Assembly: GCA_016187515.1 (NCBI GenBank) | Contig: JACPJN010000005.1 | Location: 1 to 56,390 of the forward strand | Length of the DNA: 56,390 nucleotides | Source of the DNA: Candidatus Uhrbacteria bacterium | GTDB taxonomy: Bacteria > Patescibacteriota > Patescibacteriia > GWA2-47-26 | Direction: 5' to 3' | In this document: one piece after another, positions 27,638-36,133 of the stretch | How positions within the stretch are numbered: position 1 is the stretch's first letter | How the letters are laid out: the number at the start of each line of letters is the position of its first letter | Position numbers and translations under genes: made by a program | Notes under the pieces: generated by a model | What the model saw: the letters and a program-made list of their open reading frames with translations, nothing else | The model's database searches: none | What the model was told of the DNA's origin: nothing

Positions 27638-27777
27638 TTGACCCCGCGCCTTAAGGCGGATATGTAAAATGAAAAATGCGGAGAGCGAGACAGTCTTTGA
27701 TTACAGGGCATAGCCCCGCACACGATTGTACCCCACGGCGTGTTGCGCCGAAGTCCGCTTAAGGCGCGGGGTTGACA
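27638..27777. mobile_element. MITE-like element copy 1, about 21-bp terminal inverted repeats
   Basis: TTGACCCCGCGCCTTAAGGCGGA...GTCCGCTTAAGGCGCGGGGTTGACA. Confidence 0.75.
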
Positions 27778-27800
27778 CGCTATTATTCTTGCGTTAGGAT
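27772..27800 (+). promoter_or_regulatory. Promoter TTGACA-17-TAGGAT; -35 is the right end of MITE-like copy 1
   Basis: Hexamer spacing. Confidence 0.65.
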
Positions 27801-27870
27801 AAGAAATCGTATCCTGTCAATGGTGGCCGGGATGCGGGTTCCTTTTTTGCGCAACAAGATGGAGGAGAAC

Positions 27871-29967
27871 ATGAACGGTAAAGAGTTGCCGATTTGGGCG
27901 GTCATGCCGCAAGTACTCGCTCCTCTGCGGGAGGGGCGCAATGTCGTCGTTACGTCTCCGACCGGTTCCGGGAAGACCACGCAGGTTCCGCAGGCCATCC
28001 TTGATTCCGGGCTTGCCTATGACGGTATGATTTTCGCGGTTCAGTCACGGCGGGTCGCGTGCCGGGCTGCCGCGGTGCGCGTGGCCGAAGAGCGTGGCGC
28101 ACAGCTAGGTCGGGAGATTGGCTACATTGTTCGGTACGATAGGAAAACGTCCGAAGGTACGCAGATTTGCTTTGTAACCGATGGCGTGCTGATGCGTTTC
28201 CTGGAGAAGGATCCGGAACTGCGCAAAGTGAGCGTCGTCATTCTGGATGAGTTCCATGAGCGGCGGATGTTGTCCGATGCGGCGCTCGCGCTGATGCGGC
28301 AGGTGCAGAAGAAGCGCACGAACCTGCGGCTTGTCGCGATGTCGGCCACCCTCGATACGCTCGCGGTGCAGAAATTTCTTGATGCCGCGGTGGTGGACTC
28401 CGGAGGGGAAAAACTTTTCCCGATCGAGATCCGCCAATTCGGGAGAAGGCCGTTAACCAGGATGCTTCCGGAACAGATCGCAACGAGCGTACGCAACCTG
28501 TGCAGTAGCGGGAAATCCGGTCACATTTTGGTATTCCTTCCGGGCAAGGCCCTTATCCAAGATACGCGGCAAATGCTTACGCGCCGGGCCGAAAGATTTC
28601 CAAAGGAGTTTGCCAATACGGTCGTATTGCCGCTTCACGCGGAGCTTTCCGAAGAGGAACAGGATCGGGTCTTTAAGCCGACTGCGGAGCGCAAGATTAT
28701 TCTCGCGACCAACGTGGCCGAGACCTCGCTGACCATTCCCGGAGTGACCATGGTGGTTGATTCGGGATTGGAGCGTCGCGCGCGGTACTCTCCGCACAGC
28801 AGTATTACGCACTTGGGGATTGTTCCGATCTCCAAGGCATCCGCCACCCAGCGTACCGGCCGGTGCGGCCGCGAAGCGCCCGGGATTTGCGTGCGGCTGT
28901 GGTCGGCGAGCGAACATGCGCGCCTTGAAGCGCTGACGCCCCCGGAAATTCGGCGTACGGATGTGGGTGGACTGGTACTGTCGCTCAAAGCCGTAGGTGT
29001 CAATGAAGTTGGGAAGTTCCAATTTTTTGAGCCGCCTTCGGAAGAGCGACTCGCGAAAGCGCAAGAGTTGCTCACGAGATTGGGCGCGCTTGATCAAGGG
29101 GGAGGTCTGACCAAGATTGGTTGGAAAATGCTCCGCCTGCCGCTTCCCCCAAGACAGGCCAGAATGGTGGTTGAAGCACGAAAGAGCCGATGTCTGAAGA
29201 TGGTGTCAACGATTGCCTCTTGCATGCTTGATCCCTCAATTTTCGCGCGGCCGATGGGAAAGCGTGAATGGGCGCAAGATCAGCATCGCTCGTTCGCGAT
29301 TGATGATACCTCGGATTGCTTCAGTTTCCTTCAGCTCGTTCGCGAGGCCGATCATTTTAAGTTCAGTCCGGAGTGGTGTACGCGGCATGCAATCAATCGA
29401 AGCGCGCTTCTTGAGGCGTGGCGGTTGCGTTGGCATGTAATGCGCGCGGTGCATCGGATTGATCCAATGCATGTGGCGCCCGGACGAGAGCCCCACTTGC
29501 CTTCGCTTAGGGAACAGCGCGCGGTAATCCGCCGTTGTATTGCCGCCGGACTGGTGGACCGGGTTGCGCGGCGCGTGGCGCCCGGGCGGTACGAGCTTTG
29601 CACCGGAGCTGTCGTGGACCTTGACCAGGGCTCGGTGGTTGATGCGGAGTGGATCGTTGCCGGAGATATGCGCAAGGTGGGTACCACCAAAAAAGCGCCG
29701 GTTCGAATTTCGCTTGCCACCATGGTAGACCTTCCGATGATGGAGCAATTGGCGCCAACGCTCTTTCGAAGCAGTCGCGAGGTGATTGAGCGCTACCCGC
29801 TTACCAAGACCGCGCGGGTGCGTCGTGAACGCCGCTATCTGAACCTTGTTCTTGAGCAGGAGGAAGGATTGGTCGCGGACGGAAACGCCGGCGGAGAAAG
29901 CGGGCTTGCAAAACGCCTGGCGCCGCTCTCCGAGGCCGTTGCGCGGCTTACCGGAAAAACCAAGTAG
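27871..29967 (+). CDS. HrpA/HrpB-like DEAH-box ATP-dependent helicase
   Basis: VVTSPTGSGKTTQVPQAIL, VILDEFHERRMLSD, VAMSATLD, QRTGRCGREAPG; GGAG SD before ATG 27871. Confidence 0.9.
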   Translation: MNGKELPIWAVMPQVLAPLREGRNVVVTSPTGSGKTTQVPQAILDSGLAYDGMIFAVQSRRVACRAAAVRVAEERGAQLGREIGYIVRYDRKTSEGTQICFVTDGVLMRFLEKDPELRKVSVVILDEFHERRMLSDAALALMRQVQKKRTNLRLVAMSATLDTLAVQKFLDAAVVDSGGEKLFPIEIRQFGRRPLTRMLPEQIATSVRNLCSSGKSGHILVFLPGKALIQDTRQMLTRRAERFPKEFANTVVLPLHAELSEEEQDRVFKPTAERKIILATNVAETSLTIPGVTMVVDSGLERRARYSPHSSITHLGIVPISKASATQRTGRCGREAPGICVRLWSASEHARLEALTPPEIRRTDVGGLVLSLKAVGVNEVGKFQFFEPPSEERLAKAQELLTRLGALDQGGGLTKIGWKMLRLPLPPRQARMVVEARKSRCLKMVSTIASCMLDPSIFARPMGKREWAQDQHRSFAIDDTSDCFSFLQLVREADHFKFSPEWCTRHAINRSALLEAWRLRWHVMRAVHRIDPMHVAPGREPHLPSLREQRAVIRRCIAAGLVDRVARRVAPGRYELCTGAVVDLDQGSVVDAEWIVAGDMRKVGTTKKAPVRISLATMVDLPMMEQLAPTLFRSSREVIERYPLTKTARVRRERRYLNLVLEQEEGLVADGNAGGESGLAKRLAPLSEAVARLTGKTK

Positions 29968-30001
29968 AAAAATCCGTCCATCATGGCGGTGAGGTCGCAG
30001 A

Positions 30002-30022
30002 ATATCGCGACCTCTTTTTTAT
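30002..30022 (+). terminator. Terminator GAGGTCGC...GCGACCTC + T6
   Basis: Hairpin followed by TTTTTT just after the helicase. Confidence 0.8.
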
Positions 30023-30118
30023 TGAGGGGTCACTCCGGTGGGGTGTTGATAAGTGATTATTAAGTGTGGTATACTCAATTTGACAGGAATCTAAGCAGAT
30101 GGTAAAAGGATAAGCGAT

Positions 30119-30340
30119 ATGGGCATTGAGAATACATTCTATCTTTTTGCAAAGCCTTCATTTATTGAAGGAGTTGGGCGCGTACTTGACTTAGGTGGAG
30201 TACTTGATACCTATAACATCAGTACAACCCCAGCCGAAGCAGATGCCAAGGCACTCCGCACTGATTGGATGGCAGTCGGTAATGATCTAAGGAGTGCCAT
30301 GCAACAATATGCAAGCCAATTCTCCGGCGTCGCAAGATGA
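30119..30340 (+). CDS. Small hypothetical protein, 73 aa
   Basis: MGIENTFYLFAKPSFIEGVGRVLDLGG...; overlaps the next ORF. Confidence 0.6.
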   Translation: MGIENTFYLFAKPSFIEGVGRVLDLGGVLDTYNISTTPAEADAKALRTDWMAVGNDLRSAMQQYASQFSGVAR

Positions 30341-30716
30341 ACGACGTATCTTTTCCGCTACTCAAGAATTACATGTGGGTCCTCTTCCGAAGCCGCAAGA
30401 TTTCGAGTATTATGAGCGAGTGTTGCCCGGAGCTGCTCAAAGAATACTCGCGATGGCGGAACAGCAATCAATGCATCGGCGCAAGCAAGAAAATCGCGTG
30501 ATCCTGGGAGATTTGATAAAATCGGCAGTCGGGCTCCTTTTTGGATTTTTGATAGGTATGGCGAGCATTATAGGAGGGATTTGGTTGGTATATCAAGGTA
30601 AATCAGTAACAGGAGGGTTTATTAGTTTTACAGGCGTTGCAGCATTGACAAGTGTTTTTGTCTATGGTTCTCAACAACGCAGGAGAGAACGCGAAGAACG
30701 ACGAATTACTAATTGA
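30306..30716 (+). CDS. DUF2335-like membrane protein
   Basis: GPLPKPQDFEYYERVLPGAAQRILAMAEQQ plus two TM helices. Confidence 0.65.
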   Translation, partial: NMQANSPASQDERRIFSATQELHVGPLPKPQDFEYYERVLPGAAQRILAMAEQQSMHRRKQENRVILGDLIKSAVGLLFGFLIGMASIIGGIWLVYQGKSVTGGFISFTGVAALTSVFVYGSQQRRREREERRITN

Positions 30717-30831
30717 ACGATTATAATAATAGAGAAAAAAACGGCCCGCAAAAACATCGCGGTCCATTTTCTTATAAACTGCCCTCGCGATCTTGACGGA
30801 AAGCATAGGAGGCGGTACTATCCTTTTGCTC

Positions 30832-31351
30832 ACAGGGAACTGGATGGTCGCTGCCCCGTGCTTAAGGCGGGGGAGAGGAAAGTCCGGACACCCTCCGCAG
30901 CAATGCGGAGAAAAAGGTACCAGCTAACGGCTGGGCATCTTGACCGGGATAACTCCGACGCTTCGGTCGGAGAAAAACCGGCTGACGGACAGTGCTACAG
31001 AGACCATACTACCCGAGCGTCACCCACTCTCTCCTCCCAGTGTGGGTTAATAGCCCCACTGGTCAGGGTGGCGTTGGGGAAAGGTGAAAAGTGAGGTGGT
31101 GTTGAATTATGTGCTTCGCCCAAAAGGTGGCGCATGTAAAACGGCTACACCTCTTCCCGGCAGGCAACTGTCGCGGAGGAAAACCCTACCTGGTGCAAGG
31201 CCTAGAGCCGCTTGAGCCCAATCGCGAGGTTGGGCCTAGAGGAATGACCGTCGCCTTTTGCGCAGGGCCTTGTTTGGCAAGTATCCGCAAGGATACTTAG
31301 TCAGCCGAAGCTTTGGCAGGAGGAACAGGATCCGGCTTATAGGTTCCTTGT
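30832..31351 (+). ncRNA. rnpB: RNase P RNA (bacterial A type, enlarged, about 520 nt)
   Basis: GAGGAAAGTCCGGACA, ACAGTGCTACAGAGACC, GAGGAAAACCC, AGGAATGACCG, ATCCGGCTTATAGG; P1 ACAGGGAA/TTCCTTGT; promoter TTGACG-17-TACTAT upstream. Confidence 0.93.
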
Positions 31352-31389
31352 GAGCGTTTTTGACGTTTTTCAAACGGAAGGGGAACGGA

Positions 31390-31593
31390 ATGTCTGCAAA
31401 AAGAAAAAAGAAGGCAAGAGGTCAGCCATTGCCACAGGAATCCATACCACAGAAGAGTGGCCCCCCCGCAGTGATAAAGGATGCGGACGGCAATGTGGTT
31501 CGTTTGGTTGCTACGCCCGAGCAGGAAAAGGAGGTTCTACGGAAAATCGTGAGAATACTGCTTGGCTCAACCTCATCATCCTCTTCTAAATAA
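31390..31593 (+). CDS. Small basic hypothetical protein
   Basis: MSAKRKKKARGQPLPQES..., directly after rnpB. Confidence 0.5.
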   Translation: MSAKRKKKARGQPLPQESIPQKSGPPAVIKDADGNVVRLVATPEQEKEVLRKIVRILLGSTSSSSSK

Positions 31594-31704
31594 GGTGGCA
31601 CTGCGGTACCTATTCATCAATCAACGCGCGCCAATTGGGGCGAGCGTGCTCTTTCTCGCCCGGCATGAATGTGTTGGGCGCTTTTCTTTTTTAGGTACAG
31701 GTGC

Positions 31705-31750
31705 TTGACACGCACCACTTGGTGTGTAATAATGCGGACATGCTCTTTGA
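31705..31750 (+). promoter_or_regulatory. Promoter TTGACA-16-TAATAA plus boxA-like TGCTCTTTGA (31741-31750)
   Basis: Motif begins at the predicted start site. Confidence 0.7.
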
Positions 31751-31775
31751 TATATGAGCAGGAAAGGAGACGATC

Positions 31776-32672
31776 GTGATAAATACCGTGCTGGTTGGGA
31801 TTTTGTTCTTCATTGTGGTTGCAAGCCTTCTCACGATCGTGAGTTGGATTGCCGCGAGGTTTGCGCAACTCTATCCAAAGAAGGAAGGGCTTTTTGCCGC
31901 CGGGTCGAAGCAGTCTCATTCTGACGAAGCGCGCCCGCTCTCTCTCGCTCAAAAGGTATTGATAGGGGTGGTGTTAGTTCTGACTACGATTGTTGTACAA
32001 GTCATTGAGCAGAGAACCGGTCTCCGTATCTTTCTCATCGCCAGTTACTGGTGTGGGGTTCGGTTGCTTGTATTGCTTGTGCAAGAAACGATGGGCGACT
32101 CGCGCAACTCCGTTGTTTGGTGTGTTACATCATGGAGTATCCCAACCATTATTACGGCCGGATGGATGGGATTTCCCAATTGGGTAACGCTCAACAGCAC
32201 CGGCATAATGATAGTGTGCGCAATGTTGATTACCATGCGGCATATTTCGCCTCGCGCGGTGGTCATTATTTCGTTTGTGATCATGGTGTTCGACATCGTT
32301 GCGGTCTACGCCTCGGACATCATGCTCAAGATAGTAGGAGTGTATGACGGAATGCCCGGAATGCTTTGGGTGCCAAAGGATTGGTCGCTTGCTGGAGGGT
32401 TTGGAGTACAGAATAGAATCATGGATCTTGGGTTGGGCGACTTGTTTTTTCCGGGCCTTTCCATGATATATATCGCGCGGATCGCGCTTGAGAAGAATGC
32501 AATCGCGTCGGTTGTCGGCGCGTATCTTGGATACATTTTCGGCGGCGCAATTGCGATGAGCGTCTCTGCGGTAACCCACACGGGGCAACCGGCCACGATC
32601 TTTCTCATCCCCGCGGTGTTTGTCGGATACCGACTGGGAAATGCACTTGCGCAACCGCAGGTTGCGCAATAG
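31776..32672 (+). CDS. Presenilin/signal-peptide-peptidase-like intramembrane aspartyl protease
   Basis: FDIVAVYASDIM, LGLGDLFFPGLSMI (GxGD), QPATIFLIP (PAL-like) in a polytopic membrane protein; GTG start with AAAGGAGA SD. Confidence 0.8.
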   Translation: MINTVLVGILFFIVVASLLTIVSWIAARFAQLYPKKEGLFAAGSKQSHSDEARPLSLAQKVLIGVVLVLTTIVVQVIEQRTGLRIFLIASYWCGVRLLVLLVQETMGDSRNSVVWCVTSWSIPTIITAGWMGFPNWVTLNSTGIMIVCAMLITMRHISPRAVVIISFVIMVFDIVAVYASDIMLKIVGVYDGMPGMLWVPKDWSLAGGFGVQNRIMDLGLGDLFFPGLSMIYIARIALEKNAIASVVGAYLGYIFGGAIAMSVSAVTHTGQPATIFLIPAVFVGYRLGNALAQPQVAQ

Positions 32673-32736
32673 CTTCCGCCCGGCGCTCTCTGCGCTGTGG
32701 CGGACTTTTTTATTTATTCAATAAATGCTACAATGT

Positions 32737-32878
32737 TTGACCCCGCGCCTTAAGGCGGACATGTAAATATAGGGTAACTCAAAAACCAGGTGAACTTTAA
32801 TTGTATCCCTGAACTTACTCATAAAATTGCACCAAGCGGCGCCTTGCGCCGAAGTCCGCTTAAGGCGCGGGGTTGACA
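32737..32878. mobile_element. MITE-like element copy 2
   Basis: TTTGACCCCGCGCCTTAAGGCGGACATGTAAA...GCCGAAGTCCGCTTAAGGCGCGGGGTTGACA; ends match copy 1, interior diverged. Confidence 0.75.
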
Positions 32879-32917
32879 GCCGAGCCAAAGGGTGGTAGGT
32901 TGAAAGGTCCTTTGACA
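32873..32917 (+). promoter_or_regulatory. Promoter TTGACA-17-TAGGTT plus boxA-like GGTCCTTTGACA; -35 is the right end of MITE-like copy 2
   Basis: Hexamer spacing; motif at predicted start. Confidence 0.65.
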
Positions 32918-32958
32918 ATAATGGGCAACAGGCCCAAAAACAGAAAGGTAGAAAACCC

Positions 32959-33678
32959 ATGTATTCCGACATGGAGGCGCGGCTGGCCGCGCTGGAACAA
33001 CGACTGGGCGTGGAGTTCAAGGATCGCAAGCTACTGCTGGAGGCGGTAACGCACCGTTCCTACCTGAATGAAAATCGGAGGCATCCGGTAGGGCACAACG
33101 AGCTTTTGGAGTTCTTGGGCGACTCGGCGCTTGAACTCGCCATCACCGAGTACTTGTTCAAAAGGTTCCGCGGCAAGGAAACCGAAGGTGTGCTTACCAA
33201 CTTTCGCGCCGCACTCGTCAATCTGGATTCGTGCGCCACTATCGCCATCGAGTTGAAGCTCGACGAAGCGATCCTCATGTCGCGCGGAGAAGTCAAGTCA
33301 GGGCGCGGTTCCAAGAGTTGGCGCGTCATCATGGGTAACGCCATGGAAGCAGTGCTTGGCGCGATCCTCGTGGATCAAGGAATCGGCGCGGTGCGGCTGG
33401 TGGTGGATGCGCTTTTCAGCGCGCGTTTTTCCCAGATCGTCGCGCGCCACGAGGATCCCAAGAGCGAACTTCAGGAGTTGGTGCAGGATCGTCAAAGCAT
33501 CACTCCGCATTACAGTGTGGTGCGCGAGTGGGGCCCGGATCACGCGCGCCATTTTCGGATGGCGGTGTATGTGGGCTCCATGAAGATCGGGGAAGGGGAA
33601 GGAGATTCCAAGCACGAAGCGGAAAAACAGGCGGCGCGGGCAGCTCTCAAAACCATCAACCGTCAAAGTGACGCTTGA
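32959..33678 (+). CDS. rnc: Ribonuclease III
   Basis: AVTHRSYLNE, NELLEFLGDSALELAI, MGNAMEAVLGAI, C-terminal dsRBD. Confidence 0.95.
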   Translation: MYSDMEARLAALEQRLGVEFKDRKLLLEAVTHRSYLNENRRHPVGHNELLEFLGDSALELAITEYLFKRFRGKETEGVLTNFRAALVNLDSCATIAIELKLDEAILMSRGEVKSGRGSKSWRVIMGNAMEAVLGAILVDQGIGAVRLVVDALFSARFSQIVARHEDPKSELQELVQDRQSITPHYSVVREWGPDHARHFRMAVYVGSMKIGEGEGDSKHEAEKQAARAALKTINRQSDA

Positions 33679-33732
33679 GGTAGCGGGGCATTGCCCCCCT
33701 GCCTTAAGCGCCTCTGGAGAAAGGAAAACAAC

Positions 33733-36024
33733 ATGTCCGACACGGATGATACCTTGTTTCATCGGGACTTTGAGGGTAAAGAAGGCCGCCAGTTGGACGC
33801 GATCGAGGAGGCGCGTGCGGTACTTCCTTTTAACCGAAACGACGAGCTTGACAAATACTTCGCCGCGTTCAAGCGGTATCCGAAGTTCCCGAATCGGGAA
33901 GCGTTTTTGGAAGCGCACACGCGCTTTCGCGCCGGCGCAACCGAGGAAGAACGCTTGGCGGCGCGCGACGAAATCGTGTATCGCAACGCGCGGCTGGTGT
34001 TTTCGGTGGCCTACCCCATGTCAGGTCGCGGCCTTGGGCTTTTGGACATGCTCCAAGAAGGAGCAATTGGACTCATGACCGCGCTTGAGAAGTACCAGGT
34101 CGAGCTGGGCTACGCGTTTTCGACCTACGCCACGCACTGGATTCGGCAGGCAATCAGCCGGGCGATCACCGAGCTCAACGAAAGGCGTCCGTACCGAATC
34201 CCGGTGCATGTCGCGGATAAGATGTGGCCGGTACAGCAGATCATTGAGAAGCATGTGCTTGAACAGGGTCAGTGGCCCAAGCCCAAAGAGGTGCTGGAGG
34301 AGCTGCAGCGCAGTGACAGTATCACTGACCGTCAGACCACGCTTGGGCAAGTTGTGGCGTGCATGCGCATCTTGCTCGAGGGGTATGTGTCGCTCGATCA
34401 GTCCGTCGGTGAGTACCAAGACGACGGCGATTTACCTACTCTCGGGACCATCGTAGAAGACGAACGCGTGGACACCGAATCCGTGGTAGAAGCGCGGCGC
34501 ATGCTTCACGAGTACGAGCAAGCGTTGGCCCGCATCGAGGCCGAGGTGGACAAGCTTGATCCGCGCAGTGCCATGGTCATCCGACTGCGCTTCGGTTTTG
34601 GCGAGTTTGACTCCATGACACTCCAAGAAGTGTCCGAGCGCTACGAGATTACTCGCGAACGCATCCGGCAGATTGAGGTCAAGGCGCTTGGTCAGCTGGG
34701 AGAGATACTCAGCGTCACCGGCGAGGAAATCAGCCAGATCATCGCGGCAGTGACCGAGCTTCGAAACATCACGGGTGCAGAGCCGGCAGAGCGGGCGGCG
34801 GAAACTGCGCCGGAGAAGAATGCTTCGGTCGTTGCGTCGCTTGATCATTTGTTCGGCTTGCTCTGCGAACATGTCATGCTCACCCCCGCAGGATTGCGGA
34901 TCGTGAAGGCGCCGCTTGCCACGCTTCAAGTGCGCGGGCGGCTGATCTATGGCGAGGCGTGCGCTGCGCTCGGCGAACTCCAGACGCGCGGGTTGATCGA
35001 GGGAGTTGCGCCTTGGGTGATGATCAAGATCATTCCCGAGGTGGCAATTCCGGAGTACCGTCACGGCGCCGGTCAGATGGGCAAGAGGGACGTGGAAGAA
35101 GATGACGAGGAAGTGGAAGATGCGGCTGACGAGGGCGCTGATGGAATTGTTCCCTCACCCCAACCCCCTCCCACCGGGCTCGCGGAGCGATCCAAGGGAG
35201 AGGGGGTCTGTGTACCGGTGGTGGTTGCGCCGAGGGTGGCGGGTTCGCCAGAAGCGAAGCCGCGCGGACGACCGCCGGCTAGTCAGTCCGGGATTCAGCA
35301 TTTCCCGGCGCACAAGGGTCCGCAAAAGCGTCGCGCGGGTGTCATCCTCGATCGGCTGACCTATGCCGAGGTGTACGAGGTGCTTACCTCGCGGGCGAGC
35401 GCAGTGTCTGGCGAACGGGTGGTGCGTGGCGCAGCGCCCATCCTCGAGACCTGGTTCAAGATCTGGACGCAAGACGCGACCCGGGTCTTGGAAAAGCTCG
35501 CGGAACAAGGGTACATCACTGCGCGCGACGGTTTCCGAGTAATCGTACTTCATTACGATCGTCTGGACCGGCAGGAGCTGATGTTCGGGGTTGGAGTTGT
35601 TTCCGCACCCGCTCCGACTGCGGTCGGAGCACCCTCTCCTGTCGGGAGAGGGGAACGTCGCGCGGTATTTTATGTGCCGCCAAGCGGGGCACAAGACCCC
35701 GTGCTTCGGGTGATTCCGGGCGGTGAGGCGTCTCCGCGCAAGGAGGCCGCGGTGCGTGCTCCTGCGCCTCTGGCCACGCAGCAGGCGCGAGGACCCCGCC
35801 ACGATGTGCTCGATACGGCGGTCCGCTGGATCGAGCAGCAGCTTCCGCACCTGCGGGCTTCGCTTGGCGAGGCGCACGAGCGGCTGGTCAAGCTTGAGGT
35901 GGCGTGTATCACCTTGAGAAAGGCGCGCGACGGCCATCAGCAGACGGCCTCCGCGGTGGAAGGCGCGATTGCCGAAATGGAGTCGGCAATGCAAGAGTTC
36001 TTTACTTTGCTTCGGCAGGGCTAG
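33733..36024 (+). CDS. Sigma-70 family sigma factor with about 400-aa C-terminal extension
   Basis: Region 2 NARLVFSVAYPMSGRGLGLLDMLQEGAIGLMTALEKYQVELGYAFSTYATHWIRQAI; region 4 MTLQEVSERYEITRERIRQIEVKAL. Confidence 0.88.
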   Translation: MSDTDDTLFHRDFEGKEGRQLDAIEEARAVLPFNRNDELDKYFAAFKRYPKFPNREAFLEAHTRFRAGATEEERLAARDEIVYRNARLVFSVAYPMSGRGLGLLDMLQEGAIGLMTALEKYQVELGYAFSTYATHWIRQAISRAITELNERRPYRIPVHVADKMWPVQQIIEKHVLEQGQWPKPKEVLEELQRSDSITDRQTTLGQVVACMRILLEGYVSLDQSVGEYQDDGDLPTLGTIVEDERVDTESVVEARRMLHEYEQALARIEAEVDKLDPRSAMVIRLRFGFGEFDSMTLQEVSERYEITRERIRQIEVKALGQLGEILSVTGEEISQIIAAVTELRNITGAEPAERAAETAPEKNASVVASLDHLFGLLCEHVMLTPAGLRIVKAPLATLQVRGRLIYGEACAALGELQTRGLIEGVAPWVMIKIIPEVAIPEYRHGAGQMGKRDVEEDDEEVEDAADEGADGIVPSPQPPPTGLAERSKGEGVCVPVVVAPRVAGSPEAKPRGRPPASQSGIQHFPAHKGPQKRRAGVILDRLTYAEVYEVLTSRASAVSGERVVRGAAPILETWFKIWTQDATRVLEKLAEQGYITARDGFRVIVLHYDRLDRQELMFGVGVVSAPAPTAVGAPSPVGRGERRAVFYVPPSGAQDPVLRVIPGGEASPRKEAAVRAPAPLATQQARGPRHDVLDTAVRWIEQQLPHLRASLGEAHERLVKLEVACITLRKARDGHQQTASAVEGAIAEMESAMQEFFTLLRQG

Positions 36025-36037
36025 GGTAAGTGAAACC

Positions 36038-36078
36038 CTGGGGCGGCGGTTCTTCGCGAACCGACCGCCCCTTTTTTA
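36038..36078 (+). terminator. Terminator GGGGCGGCGGTTCTTCGCGAACCGACCGCCCC + T6
   Basis: GC-rich hairpin plus T tract. Confidence 0.85.
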
Positions 36079-36122
36079 TTGACGAGATGCCACGGATGTT
36101 ATATGGTATGGATGGTTCTTTT
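36079..36122 (+). promoter_or_regulatory. Promoter TTGACG-17-TATGGT plus TGGTTCTTTT at predicted start
   Basis: Same geometry as other boxA-like promoters. Confidence 0.6.
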
Positions 36123-36133
36123 AAGGAGAAACC

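Noticed and set aside
27772-27870. ORF-track start of the DEAH helicase at 27772
   Set aside because: The TTG is part of the TTGACA -35 box; ATG at 27871 follows a GGAGGAG SD.
35155-35994. 279-aa minus-strand ORF in the sigma factor tail
   Set aside because: Arg-rich shadow ORF of a GC-rich gene; no SD or recognisable domain.
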